NCBI GenBank assembly: GCA_903813345.2
Contig: CAIIXF020000002.1
Coordinates: 4,750,001-4,814,000, forward strand
Direction of reading: 5' to 3'
DNA length: 64,000 bases
Origin: Owenia fusiformis
Lineage: Eukaryota > Annelida > Polychaeta > Sabellida > Oweniidae
The notes under the pieces were generated by a model that did not search any database, was not told the origin of the DNA, and saw nothing but the letters and a program-made list of their open reading frames with translations. Below are positions 11,990 through 24,965 of the stretch, in pieces. The translations under genes and the position numbers were made by a program. Positions within the stretch are counted from its first letter, which is position 1. Every line of letters starts with the position of its first letter.

Positions 11990-13520
11990 CAGTACAAACT
12001 GTCAAGTGAAACACCTCTATAAGTGGAACATCTAGTATATAAGTGGAACACCTCCTTGAGTGGAACACCTGGAGAAGTGTTACACCTGTATAAGTAGAAC
12101 ACCTCTATAAGTGGAACACCTCCATAAGTGAAACACCTGTATAAGTGGAACATCTCTATAAGTGGAACACCTCCTTGAGTGAAACACCTGTATAAATGGA
12201 ACACCTCTATAAGTGGAACACCTCTATAGTGGAACACCTTTATAAGTGGAGCACCTCCTTAAGTGAAACACGTGGAGAAGTGGAACACCTGTATAAGTAG
12301 AACACCTCTATAAGTGGAACACCTCCTTAAGTGAAACACCTGTATAAGTAGAACACCTCTATAAGTGGAACACCACTATAAGTGGAACACCTCCTTAAGT
12401 GAAACACCTGTATAAATGGAACACCTGTATAAGTGGAACACCTCCTTAAGTGAAACACATGGAGAAGTAGAACACCTCTATAAGTGGAACACCACTATAA
12501 GTGGAACATCTCCTAAAGTGAAACACCTTTATAATTGGAACACCTCTATAGTGGAACACCTATATAAGTGGAATGCATCCTTTAGTGAAACACATGCATA
12601 AATGGAACACCTGTATAAGTGCAACACCTTTATAAGTGGTACACCACTATAAGTGGAACACCTCTATAGTGGAACACCTATATAAGTGGAACACCTTTAT
12701 AAGTGGAACACCTATATAAGTGGAATGCATCCTTTAGTGAAACACATGCATAAATGGAACACCTGTATAAGTGCAACACCTTTATAAGTGGTACACCACT
12801 ATAAGTGGAACACCTCTATAGTGGAACACCTATATAAGTGCAACACCTTTATAAGTGGTACACCACTATAAGTGGAACACCTCTATAGTGGAACACCACT
12901 ATAAGTGGAACACCTCTATAGTGGAACACCTATATAAGTGGAACACCTTTATACTGGAACACCTATAAAAGTGGAACACCTCTATAGTGGAACACCTATA
13001 TAAGTGGAACACCTCTATAAATGGAACACCCGTATAAATGGAACACCTATATAAGTGGAACACCTATATAAGTGGAACACCTCTATAGTGGAACACCTAT
13101 ATAGTGGAACACCTATATAAGTGGAACACCTCTATAGTGGAACACCTATATAAGTGGAACACCTCTATAGTGGAACACCTATATAAGTGGAACACCTCTA
13201 TAGTGGAGCACCTATATAAGTGGAACACCTCTATAGTGGAACACCTTTATAAGTGGAACACCTCTATAGTGGAGCACCTATATAAGTGGAACACCTCTAT
13301 AGTGGAACACCTTTATAAGTGGAACACCTCTATACTGGAACACCTATATAAGTTGAACACCTCTATAGTGGAACACCTATATAAGTGGAACACCTCTATA
13401 AGTGGAACACATCCTTAAGTGAAACACATGCATAAATGGAACACCTGTATAAGTGGAACAACTCTATAAGTGGAACACCTGTATAAGTGGAACACCTGCT
13501 TAAGTAGAATACCTTTATGA
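11990..13520. repeat. 1.5-kb minisatellite, monomer GTGGAACACCTCTATAA
   Basis: This is a continuous array of 15-17-bp monomers, GTGGAACACCTCTATAA and variants (TATATAA, CCTTAA, TTTATAA). At 13085-13400 two monomer types alternate as a 33-bp higher-order unit, which yields an 11-residue repeating open frame (13104-13418). The monomer equals the subterminal repeat of the pogo/Tigger-like copy at 9613. A degraded end-like motif, CAGTACAAACTGTC, sits at the left edge. No gene is present. Confidence 0.95.
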
Positions 13521-14512
13521 GTGGACCACCTCTAATGTACAGTATAATAAGGGGTGCTATCAACATTTGGACCTATACATTTTTTTTTTATTAAGATAAA
13601 TTTATTTCATTATTTTCATTACATTAATTAACATTTATCTGCTTTCAGCAATCTCAACTGAAACAGAAAGGGGTATTTTTATGACATGATTGTAACAAAA
13701 TCCAGCATTTATGTTCAGATACCTCTTGTTGGATATCAAACAAGAGAATTAGCTTCCATTTCAAGGCATCAAACAAAGGTTTGGGTATGAAACAATAAAA
13801 TCAATGAATAAAATATCGGTCAAGTGACTATTGTTATCTAAACAATATATAAATTATAGGTGATTTAAAAAAATTAAAATAACTTTAATTGAGGTCGCAT
13901 TTCCTGAGAAGTCAATGTTCTCTAGCCTGAGAAATTGCATCTTGGCAAGTTTTCTATTGTTTGGACACTATAATGAACTTTGTTAAATTTTTTAATTTAA
14001 AGTGCCAGTATACAAGTAATGTTCCAACAGTAATGATCACCAAGATTCCTCAGGATATTTGGCTATTAACCTCAGTCTCCTAAACTTTAGTATATGTGAA
14101 TTTTTGTATCTATAACATATATGAAATAAATGATTATAAAAAATTAAAATTTTAGATCCGCTAATTATTATTCATCTGTTAGTCTATTTATATATACAAT
14201 ATGCATGTATGAATTATTAGTGATGTTAAAAAATTAAAAGGACTTTAATTCAGATCACATCTTCTCAGAGGTTGATAGCCAAATATCCTGAGAAATTTTG
14301 GTGATCTTTCTTTTGTTTGGACACTTGAACTTTTTGGGATTACTTTTTGGGATTAATTTGTCACAGCATATTTTTGGTATAATCATAACTTAATAAAAAG
14401 TGGGGTCGGAATATACTTATTTATACTTTTTTCTGTTCTATATAATCCCGAAATAATTTTTTCTAACCAGTAATGCCTTTCAGTGTACAAATTTTTTTTT
14501 TTTCAATTCAAT
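13521..14512. repeat. AT-rich sequence with a diverged duplication and hairpin
   Basis: Segments at about 13862-13980 and 14222-14340 are diverged direct copies (shared AAAAAATTAAAA, CTTTAATT, TTGTTTGGACACT). A segment at about 14035-14085 is inverted relative to 14270-14320 (AATATCCTGAG/CTCAGGATATT). This suggests a small decayed inverted-repeat element. No gene seen. Confidence 0.5.
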
Positions 14513-14572
14513 TATTTATTTCATAATTCTTATATAATATACACTATAAAAACAAGCCGCTAGACACCCTAG
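14513..14572 (+). repeat. 60-bp dispersed repeat, identical to 60125-60184
   Basis: The block ending AAGCCGCTAGACACCCTAG is identical over 60 bases to 60125-60184 by eye. Flanks differ on both sides. The conserved end plus an AT-rich side suggests the terminus of a mobile element rather than a gene. Confidence 0.75.
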
Positions 14573-16102
14573 CCAAGTACTTCTTACTATTATAATTACC
14601 ATTATAACTCAGAATATTTACTTTTGCTCAATTCAAGACTTATCTGTTGTCATAGTAACTGATTATTGATGTTACCATGGTATTACTGATACTTGTATAA
14701 CCCAAAATATGTTTTTTACAAGATGTTTATAAATGATCATAAGTATGAATTTGAAGTCAATCTGACCATGAATTCTCAAATGATCACTTTGTTACAAATT
14801 TTGGACATTTTTCAACATCCAGAAATATGTTGAAACTTTATATGGCATTGTGTAGACAGTACAGACAAGTCAATCTGTTGATGGTTCGTTAAGTTAATTG
14901 TACTTCAATACTTCTTGGTGGCAAATAAACAAAAAACAAACAATGTGTTTAAAGAAATTGGTTATCATAGAAGACCTCCAAAGCACTTATATCCTGTGTG
15001 AAACCGAACATCTTGTGAATTCGCAATCGCTACAAATACTTCAACCGGACTTTAAACTTTGCGATAAGAAATCTTGAATGGAGCAATGTCATCAGCCAAT
15101 CACATCTGAGTCATGTGATTGATTATCGTTCAGGTAGTACATCAATATTATTTTCGTCATATTATTTATATCCATGACCTAGGCATTATAAATCATCTAA
15201 ATATATTATGAACATGAGAAATGTAGAAGTGACTTCTAGGTCATTTCTTAAATGAAAATAAAGTGAAAAATGGAAAAAGAGAAAAAAGTATGTTATGCCT
15301 CTTTATTTTTTATTTTTTTTATTTTTTTTAAATTTTTTATTTATCGTATGATCTGTAAAATGAAGCCCTCTGATTGGTCAGTTCTTGTGCTGTACCAACC
15401 TTATGCCTCTTTATATAGCTGTGCATCATGCTGTAGTTTTTACATATTTTTATAAGTAAATAAATGAATAAAAATACGTAAAACATCACAAATTAAGTAA
15501 CTATGTAGGTATCACGACCACGAATATGTAAAAATGTTATTATGTTTAATAAAAACTCTTCTTTCTTCTCGAATTTCGAGAAAAGATTTTATTTAGTAAA
15601 TAAATAAAATAAATCAATTCATAAATCATGGTAATTGTTCTTCCTTATTGAGCTCTGAGAATGGCCAATGATATAATACTTAGAATTTACTTTTCCTGAT
15701 TTGCGAATATCAACAGCCAATCAGAGTCTGTTTATGGGTCAGCATGTCAAATGTTGCCCATAGTGTTAAAGAAATGAATGCTTGGGCAATAAAAGGTATT
15801 TTAAGTACTGTAAAACCATCATACTTTTTGAACAAACATAATTCAGGAAAGTTGTTTTGTTAAATCAGAGAATCTTCATTGCAAGACAAAAAAGTGCAAT
15901 GACTCTCAATATGGGCCATTTACTGAGAAAATGGAATGATGTCAATTAAGCCAGAAGTACCTGACTTGACATACATCTATTGTTTTATTATCTTGTGACG
16001 TTTTTGATTACCTTATTGTTTTTACGTACCTATAAATACCTTTTTGCTTACCTAATCCCTATAAAGTGACAAGCCTAGGCTGGAAGTTTTATTTTAAAGC
16101 AT
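14573..16102. other. AT-rich sequence with one dispersed-repeat fragment
   Basis: At 15340-15400 a block (TCGTATGATCTGTAAAATGA, then TGGTCAGTTCTTGTGCTGTA) recurs in reverse orientation at about 35895-35957. The frame at 15270-15455 runs through a poly-T tract and that repeat and is not a gene. Nothing else is recognisable. Confidence 0.5.
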
Positions 16103-16304
16103 GTGATCTCACCAGCATTAAAGCAAGTGGGTGTAGCACCCACCTGAGATTTTGAAAATAGGCTTGCACCCACCTGAAAATCCCTTTGTAACCACTTGAA
16201 AATGAGAAAAATCATGAAAAATTGGCATGTTTTGTCCAATTTTGGTCTGAATTGTGAAAATGAGAATTTTGCACCCACTTGAGAAAAAACCCTGTGGAGA
16301 TCAC
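16103..16304. mobile_element. About 200-bp MITE with GTGATCTC ends
   Basis: GTGATCTCACC at 16103 faces GTGGAGATCAC at the right end. The interior repeats GCACCCACCTGA/GCACCCACTTGA motifs. The same ends and GCACCCAGTTG motifs bracket 52869-54059. It is non-coding; the 16075-16320 minus-strand frame is contained in it. Confidence 0.65.
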
Positions 16305-16796
16305 TGTAAAATGTCTCCATATATTTGATGTTCTGTGTATATTTAACTACTTATGATGAAATAAAATTTAATCGTCCTAATCTGATTGGTTAAGGCTAGA
16401 TCAAAGGAGTATCTCTTTTTCAAAGAGTGAAGATGAAGCTCTCTTTTAAGAATCACAATCTATCTATTAAAATTGAGCTTCTGTTGAAGTCAGAGTCAAT
16501 GAACTTGACTCGTTAAGTATTTTATTAATTGCTGCCTTAAAACGAATTCTCATGTCACGTTACACACCTTGTTTGCAAAAATGCTCGAGAAAAATCATCA
16601 AATCATAGAGCACAAGGTGCATCCTGGTTAGTGATATAATTGAACGTTTACGCGATATATATGTATCAAAATAAAAATTCTTGTGTTATTTCTTTAGCTA
16701 TTTCATTATCAGTTGAAATTCTTGATTCTTATTGGTCAATGAGTGGTCAATAGTATGGACAATTAATTGCAAAATGCATTGCCATGATGAATGCAA

Positions 16797-16985
16797 GGGC
16801 GGATCTGGGAACCAACAAGGGGGAGGGGGCAAATATCTGGTTTAAGAAAAAAACTTTGGGCCCCTAAAACCAAAAAGTGGGCCCAAATTTGAGGCCGATT
16901 TTCTTCAAAATTTGGCCTAAAGTTAAAAAGTAAGGCCTTAGAAGGCCCTGTAATGACCAAAAAGGCCTTTTTGGCCCAAAATTAT
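16797..16985. repeat. Dispersed GGGCCC-rich repeat (GGGCGGATC type end)
   Basis: It begins AAGGGCGGATCTGGG and continues with repeated GGGCCC/GGCCTTTTTGGCCC blocks. A related half-element is at 23973-24130 (GGGGCGGATTCG, then GGGCCCAAA blocks). The shared start motif suggests one end of a TIR element; the other end was not identified. Confidence 0.6.
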
Positions 16986-19900
16986 TTTTTGATGTGAGCA
17001 TTTAGATTGCGTTAAACTTTCTCAATTTTTATCATTGATGTAAGAAAACAATCATATATCTCTCTATTTGATAAACTGTCAAATTATATTTCTCTTGTAT
17101 AAAACTCAACCCGCAGTCTCGGTTTATGGTACATAAGTCAACCTCTAAATTGTATGCCGCGAATTATTAATTATTTTCAAGACTTTCGGTATATGAAAGA
17201 TAATACTTTTTATACTTGAATGTGGCCTCACATGACCTCTTCAAATTGAAGAAAAAAGCAAATTCTAATGGGAATTAGACGTTTTGAAACTGACTATGAA
17301 ATTTTAAATACAAATAAAATGTTTGTCAGAGCCAAAAAAGATAAAGATAAAAAAAAAAAAAGATAAAGTGATAGGGAGTCAGTCATAGAGACTAAGTCAT
17401 AATTCAGTCAAAAACAAAGGATCGTACTTAGACATCTGACCTGATATTTGCTAAATTACACGCATTCAGTCTTTTTTAGATTATTGCTGCCAAAAACAAC
17501 AAAAGACACAGATATGTTATTCAATAAATTATTCAAAAAGTCTTTCAGAAATTGAAAACATCGACTGTTTGTCTTTTAAATGTCAGTGTCAAAAATGTTT
17601 GCTATCAATTAAGCATGTCTGTCAAATCATCTGTGTGGCACGCAATCGTAGTTTTCCATTTTAAACCATGCTCTTTAAGAAACTCTCATTGTTTATCGCA
17701 GGGGCCAAAACGACAAAAATTTAAATGAGCAACCTGTTTTTGGCAATTCTAATCTGTCAGATTAATTCCATGATAGTTCCACTTAATTTCCCTCTTTTAT
17801 GCTTTTATTATCATGTACACATATCCATTCCATTCACGGGCATACATGTGATAAATGTAAAGATTATACACCTTTTGTTTTCAATGGTAACCATGACAAT
17901 ACAACTACTGAAGTGAAAGTCGACATCTATTGTTCCAAAGCTTTGCAGTCAATTATATATTTATTATACAATTATTATAGCCCAATTACATGTGAACTCG
18001 ATATCTGGAATGTCAGTATTTGCAGTGAAACCATTTTTTCTACACTCTGAAACAATGCACCTTTACAGAGATCACCCTGCCTTAAAATTTCGTTCCCATC
18101 AATGCATTCCAGGATATTTCTAAACAAAACTAAGAATATATGTTAACATCTTTATATATTTCTATACAATTAAAAATACGAACTTTGAACCAGTGTTCTT
18201 CATTCCTTGCCGATTCCACTCTTTTCGGCTCAAATGGCGATTTTAAAATATGACTTTCGTGTCATTTTATGCGGGTGAAATCCACTCCCTATAGTTTGTA
18301 TTATTTAAATTACCCAGATTTCTCTGTTTAATTCCGAACTGATACCATGACTACATTTCAAGGACATGCTTTTTGCATTCAGAATTTATTTATTTTAAAT
18401 CTTATCCTCATTTTTTAATTTTGAAGATTAATTTAACATTTGTCTATATTGGGTGTGCTTTTTTAATTTTTTTTTCAAATTGTATAATAAATCATGCAAA
18501 CATCACATTTATTTGAATGAAAAAAATACAAAGTCTGTGTAGGATTCTTATCTGAATTCAAAAATCCAAAAACTTTGCAAAAGTTTATACAAGCAATAAC
18601 AAACATTTAAAAAATGCAAAATCTGAATTTTGGTAGCCTACACAATCAAAATATCATTATCATCATCACCGTAAAACCTGTCTAATCAGAATTAAAATGC
18701 CACTTGGACCAGCCTAAAGTGTTCAACTTTTTAGGTTTTCATAACAGAAAAATGACTATAGAAAACATTGTATAGAAAAGTGATTTTTAAATATAAACAC
18801 TTCATTTCTTTATCTATTTATTTAAATGTTAAGTGTGTAATTGTTACTTTTTTCTCCCCTTGCTCCACATCTTTTTCATTCATGGAATATGCTATAGCTA
18901 CTATTTAAAAATAGAGAAAAATATTAGAACAAATTATAATTAATCCATATAAAAATGTCATAATTTACATAAATAACAGAGTTATATTAATAATTTTACG
19001 CAGTGCTGTGTAGTCATATTATTTACAAGATCTGATTCAACCGGTAACTTTTTTATCATACTATACACTTTGTTTTAAACAAATACAAATTTCAACATGA
19101 GTTTAAAAAAACATTCATCACAGGTTGTGACCAGTGTTTTTGTCAATAATGAAATGCAAAAAATTAATTACCTTGCTAAATGAGTATGTTGTCTTACAGA
19201 AAAAATGTTATTTTTTGCAATCGAGTAAAGCTATCTCAATATATGAACAAGTATTTTTATTTTCATCGACTGAAATGAGTATTCTATATCAATTATATGC
19301 ACCTATAATTCATATAGCTTTAGTATGGCATCATTTCAAAGATGTAGTTTTTAAATAAATAAATAAATAAATAAAATAATAAATTAATGAGAAGAATGTA
19401 TCGAGGTTAAAAATGTTATGTATCATAATCATTTCATTCATTTCCAAAGAACAGTTTAATAAAAAGTGCATTTAAAATATAATGGTAAATAAAAATGAAT
19501 TGCTTTTATTTCACAAACTTTAATTTTGGAATGCCAAGTTTGCACAAAATCAACCTTTTTTAAATCATTAACTAGTTTTGAAATAATCACAATGAAAAAA
19601 AGAAGAAAACCAAATTTAAATCACAGTCTACTTTATTTTATTTTTGATTTAATTCTTATGAATTCTGAAAAAATGAACTGTTTTTTTAACTTCAAAGTTC
19701 TAAATTCATAGGGTAATTTATCTATAGGGTCATAAGGCAATGGTTATATTGTAAATTAAGACCCCCCCCCATTCTACCTTCAAGGGCACAGAAATAGATA
19801 ACCTTAATAATAATGATAATAGTTATCTCTTGTTTTGGTTAAACAAGAAATGATTTTTTGACTGAGCCTTTAAAATCATTTAACAATTACCCCTTCCAAA

Positions 19901-21039
19901 AGATTCATTTTCCTCTTAAAAGAGAGCTTCATATGTTTTATTCTTAGCCTCTGGCACTTGAGGTAGTCAATAATAAAATTTGATATTAAAATCAAATTTT
20001 TAGGTTATTTTTCAGAGAAAAGGGGAGCAACTATCATAAAACTAATACATGCTTTAATTTAAGGCAATATGAAAAGGAATTCATAGACTCTGGTTCATTT
20101 TGTTCCTTCAAGAAAAATACAATAAATCACTAACTTTTACAAACATCTTTATGTTTCATCTCTCCGGTTTGAAGATCATAGTTGTTTACCAGCAAAAAAA
20201 TATTTTACAATTTTGTGGTTAACTTCTTGTAGTTGAAAACCTCTGTGTAAATCAGTCACTACGCATTTATTTGCTACATCTTAAATTTGTTACCATAGAG
20301 GTCAAAATGACATAAAAAATGCTTAAGGTAATGAATTGATATTTGACATTTTATCCCTTTTATGATCAATTAAACATCATCCGATTGTACCTTTTTTAAA
20401 TAAAAATCTACCTTCATTTTTTGTAAATTGAGAAAGGTTTCCATTAAAAATGAGTATAAGAAAAGAATTCAATGACCTATTGAGTCTATTGTCTTAAGGA
20501 ATTGGGGGGGGGGGGGGTTCTATCTGGGGTCTTTAAATATTTTCTACATTTTCCTAAAGTCTCTTATATTCTTTGATGTTGTGGCCATTTTACATGCATA
20601 GTAGGATACAACAGTGTTTTTGTACAAAAGATACAAAATATCAAACCTTAATTAAAAAAAATGTTTTCGGAAGCTCTAATCTTATCTAAATAGACCTCTC
20701 CAATAATATTCATAATTGAATAAATAAATAGAAACGGAATGCAAATGGGACCAATTGAAAATCAATTCAAATACTCATTGGAGTCTCCGTTATCACCAGC
20801 TGATAATGGTATACAATAATGGTATTACATATGTCTTTTAGGTATTATTAAAATATTTTGATCTTATCAGCACTTCAGTTAAGGAAACCACTTGTTGATT
20901 TGTTTTAGGTTTTATATCAGCTGAACGGATGTTTTATTGCTATAACAACAAAATTAAACAGTTATTGAAAATTATAGTTAGATGTGGTAATGAACCAGTA
21001 GCGCAGCATTAATAAAAAAAATTGCATATCATTCGGGTT
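16986..21039. other. AT-rich sequence with simple repeats, no gene supported
   Basis: It contains an A-run (17349), a (TAAA)n stretch at 19350-19378, a C-run at 19763 and a G-run at 20505. A fragment of the Tigger-like family end (GTAAAACCTGTCTAATC) is at 18671. The open frames at 17725-18050 and 19134-19711 show no motif, no splice support and AT-driven composition. Confidence 0.5.
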
Positions 21040-21215
21040 TAAAACAATGAAGGTTTTTATAAAAACAATGAAGGTTTTTATTAAAACAATGAAGGTTTTT
21101 ATAAAAGCAATGAAGGTTTTTATAAAAGCAATAATACTTACAATGACATTTTTTGAAAAAACATTGGAGGATTTAAAAAATAATTGAGGGTTTTGAAAAG
21201 CAATAGAGGGTTTTA
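21040..21215. repeat. Short tandem array, unit AAAACAATGAAGGTTTTTAT
   Basis: Four good copies of a 20-22-bp unit are followed by several degraded ones (to 21215) in which GAAGG becomes GAGGG. Non-coding. Confidence 0.85.
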
Positions 21216-21416
21216 GTGGCTAAGAACATAGAATAGAACATAGATAGAATGCTGGCAGTATTTAAATGATACATTTGATGAGTATCATATATTTGACCAA
21301 ATTTTTATCTTTATAATCTTTTATTTATAATTGATAACTGTATATTTGATTAAAATTTTTATCTCTATATGCTCATTTAGAAACAAGTGATTTTTAAAGA
21401 GCATCGGCATAATCAA

Positions 21417-21508
21417 GGTTATTCAAGGTCACATTTAGAGTTCAAGGTTACATTTAGAGTTCAAGGTTACATTTAGAGTTCAAGGTCACATTTAGAGTTC
21501 AAGGACAC
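21417..21508. repeat. Short tandem array, unit TTCAAGGTTACATTTAGAG
   Basis: Four to five direct copies of a 19-20-bp unit, differing mainly at GGTTAC/GGTCAC. Non-coding. Confidence 0.85.
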
Positions 21509-24246
21509 CAGGAAGATTAGAATAGAAGGTTAGAATAAACATTTTCATTCAAATTGAGAAAAAATTTAAATGAAAGTATCCGTAAAATATTTATTCCCCC
21601 CCAATACTTGTTTACCCGCAGGAAATAGGTGTGCACGAGATGAAAGCATAGTTAACACTTGAGACGTATGATATATGAAGTACGATTGGACCATCAACTG
21701 ATATATAAGTTATACAATAGCAGAATATACGAGATAAGAGCAAGTATTCTGAAGTATTGAGTACCCACAACGCTCATAATTATCTTAATAATTCTATTAT
21801 AAACTTGATTTCAGGTAGTAAAACAACATAACATTCTCCCCCTCAGTTATAAGTCCATAAATTACTTCTGTAGTATCTTAAAGGCCATTTGAAATTTTGT
21901 ATTTATCATTCAAATAGTATTTTCATGATTAAAAGTTGTTCCTGTAATTTTTAAGGCCCTGTGTAAAATTAAAATAAATGCAAATTGACGTTTTCATCAT
22001 CCATTTACTATTTTTCATGAATTGAAAAGTTATCTTAGATATTCTTTCAATTCATAAATTCAAATCTTTCAAATCTTAAATTCAGTTTTTGATACCCTGT
22101 GCTTTGAATTTTGATTGTAAAATAAAGCACCACCCACTGTATGTTGTGGAAAGTACGATTGATAATTAATTAGTCAATTTAATTGATTAATTAGGCCCTC
22201 TTTTTGATATAAATAATCAAAACAAAATTAGAACTTATGGAAAAGATTTCATTGTTTATTTCACTGTATATTTGGAGTCGTAAATATGTCTAAAAGAAAA
22301 CTAATTTTAAAGCTGTACACACATGTACCAAACACTTTCAAAAATTCCCAACAGACTTTAAAATCATTTATCTCTTTAAGTGTCCTTACTCATGAGGAAG
22401 AAATTCAAGATCACAACTTAAGCATCCTGATACGCAAACACCCATTCTTACATATAAACAGCTATCAAAATAGATACACAGTAAAACTTATTATATCCAA
22501 ACACCTCTCAAATCTGAAAACCTCTCAATGCGAACACTTTTTGAGGTCCTTATATTTTACCCTCTCCCATTGAATCATAAAATAAGAAACCTTAAAATGT
22601 AAGCACCTCCTCATATGAACATAGGTAGCATTCAATCAGATGGTTTTTTTATTTTGAGTATAATAAGTTTTATGTAAAGGATAATTATTTTTGTTTTGAT
22701 ACTGATATTTTTTGGGGTAATAAGCTACATAACATCAGAAATGTCAATGATAAACCTGTTTCTCTTTGCAAACATTCAGAAATTAGTAACTATTATGCTT
22801 TTTTATCACTAAAAACAAAACTGAATGATGTCATTTCTTTTCATCTCAAAGTTTGACCTTCATAAGATGGTTGACCATTGTGTGAAGAAAGATAAATAAA
22901 CAAATTTTGACAAAGCCCCTGGTCCTGAATCTACACCCACTCTACTTAACCAGACTAGCATCAAGAAAATTAACCCACTAAAAATTCTCCAGGGCAGGTC
23001 CTATTTGGATCATCACCCACATGACATTCTGACTCAGCAATCTTTTACGAAAAAACAATTCTATGAAACCAGGGTTGTTAGCCCTGCAAGAAAGTGTCTG
23101 GGTCATGGACACAATTCCTGAAAGTTTTACACCTACATACTTGTGGATGTCATTAGTTAAAGAGAGAATCAGAGATAGCGAGCAGGCCAAACAAAAAATT
23201 GTCTCAATTTTAGAATATTTTTGGCTCATGTCATTCCTTATCATGTCTATTTTCTAAAAATCACAAAAGTGCATTCTTTATTCAAGGAAAACGAACGATT
23301 TTTACAACAATGTATTATTTTTCTATAAGAATGGTTACCATTCTTATTATATTTGGGAGAATTTAAACATTTTTCACCCATTTTTGCACTTTGAATCATC
23401 AATAACTTCACGAATTTATAACATAGTGTGAATCTTTTGGGAGATAGTGTATTTGATATTGTAAGGAATAGATTGGTAGGTCAATTATGCACGTTGCTTG
23501 TAATTTTGTCACCCTCTACAGATCTGATTCTGCCTTTAAATAGATAAGTGCATGATGCCCTACAATTGGAAGTAAAGTTGTTTTTTTCAAATACCTATAT
23601 AAAATATATATTAATCAAAAATATATATTAATCTATGTATACATTTTTGGGAAATTAAAAAAAGGAAAAAGGTGGTGGTAAAGTTGCTTTAAATGATTAC
23701 ACAAAATACTTAAAGCGTCAGTACTTTTACTTGAATGCACTGTCTCAAAAATAGAAGATCTGGGGGGGGGGGGGTAGGGATTTCAAAGTGTACTAGCATG
23801 CATATCATTATGAAGCAGCATTATTGTTTTTGCCAGTGTTTTGTGTTACTGAAGTTTTATAGTGGGACAAACACTTGCAAAATATGGCAAATAATAAATT
23901 TATTTCAAATAATAATAAAAGCAGCACCATGTATGGAATAAGGCATTAATATGCAAAATGTTACCATCTACAGGGGCGGATTCGAAAACTAAAAAGAGAG
24001 GGGGGCCAGATTTTCAGTCCTTAAACCAAAAATTGGGCCCAAACAAGGCCCAAAAATTAATTTCCCAAATTAGGCACACTAATTGGGGCCCTACAAACTT
24101 TTTGGGCCCAAATCTTTTCTGGGCCCACCACTTGAAATTGAAGAAGTGGAAGATAACATTATGATAACACATACTTTAAGACCCACTATCTTTAAAAATA
24201 TTTGCAGCCAATGATTCAAGAGGTTAAAAGAATCCATAGGCTAAAA
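21509..24246. other. AT-rich sequence with repeat fragments, no gene supported
   Basis: A fragment of the Tigger-like family is at about 22478-22620 (CAGTAAAACTT, then AACACCTCTCAAATCTG). The segment 22897-23255 is open in several frames on both strands and slightly richer in GC than its surroundings; I could not assign a product. A G-run is at 23761. The half-element at 23973-24130 belongs to the GGGCCC-rich repeat seen at 16797. Confidence 0.45.
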
Positions 24247-24410
24247 TGAGTAGGTGGAAAAAACTTTTGATTGACTTTCTAGGAAAAATTACATCAATTC
24301 GTTTAGTCTAGGTACCAAACTTCAAATGAGTAGGTGGAAAATTAAAATTTTTGACTTTATAATTTCTAAGAGAATATATTACATGATTGTTCTGTCTAGG
24401 GACCAAAGCT
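24247..24410. repeat. Tandem duplication, unit about 79 bp
   Basis: ATGAGTAGGTGGAAA occurs at 24247 and 24326. Each copy is followed by a similar roughly 79-bp block ending in a TCTAGGxACCAAA motif. No function inferred. Confidence 0.7.
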
Positions 24411-24814
24411 CAACGAATCACCATGGTAACCTTGACCTAAATATGTTCATTAACATCACACACACACAAACAATGCCTTCTCAGAAATTGCGATATCACA
24501 AGAGTTAAACAATGTAAAATAACAAATATAAATGACAAGCGTTAAAGGGGCAATTAAACATAGAAGATGTAAAATGTTAAAGGCAATCTTGGATAAAAAT
24601 TTTCTACTTTTCTGTACAATTTCAAAATATCTGAAAAATTGAGATATCTGATATTATATGGACGTTATTGAAAATATATGATGCAGAAATATCCAAATTA
24701 ATCAAAATCAAAAAGAAGGGTAATTTTTGTCAAATAAACTTGAAATAGCAATTCATTATCAATAAATAAGCAGAACTCTTGGTCTAGTAATGCTAGAAGC
24801 AAAATAATATAATA

Positions 24815-24965
24815 ACAAGCCATTAACATGTAAAATATCACCAGCTGCCATTTGTTACAGGTGCCAAACACCAACTGCCAAACAAAGAACACCAACCACC
24901 AACTATTGCCACAAATAAGTTGAAGACTATAACAATATGCCACCATTTGTGGTAGTGACAAACCT
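24815..24965 (+). repeat. Dispersed repeat (GGCATTAACATGCAAAATGT family), copy 1
   Basis: This is one of at least five copies: here, 29776-29910, 32843-32975, the tandem array at 45790-46571, and reversed at 60663-60765. Shared blocks are CATTAACATG, CCACCTGCCATTTGTTAC, runs of CCAA(C/A)xACCAA, and AAGTTGAAGACTATAAC. It has no coding capacity. It could be a SINE-like or MITE-like element; I cannot decide which. Confidence 0.7.

Noticed and set aside
13104-13418. 104-codon frame with a perfect 11-residue repeat
   Set aside because: It exists only where the minisatellite has a 33-bp higher-order unit. Neighbouring array sequence shifts frame freely, so there is no selection on the frame.
11990-13520. 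Regularly spaced direct repeats considered as a CRISPR array
   Set aside because: Monomers are contiguous without unique spacers, in a eukaryotic context with no cas genes. The other arrays in the window are the same.
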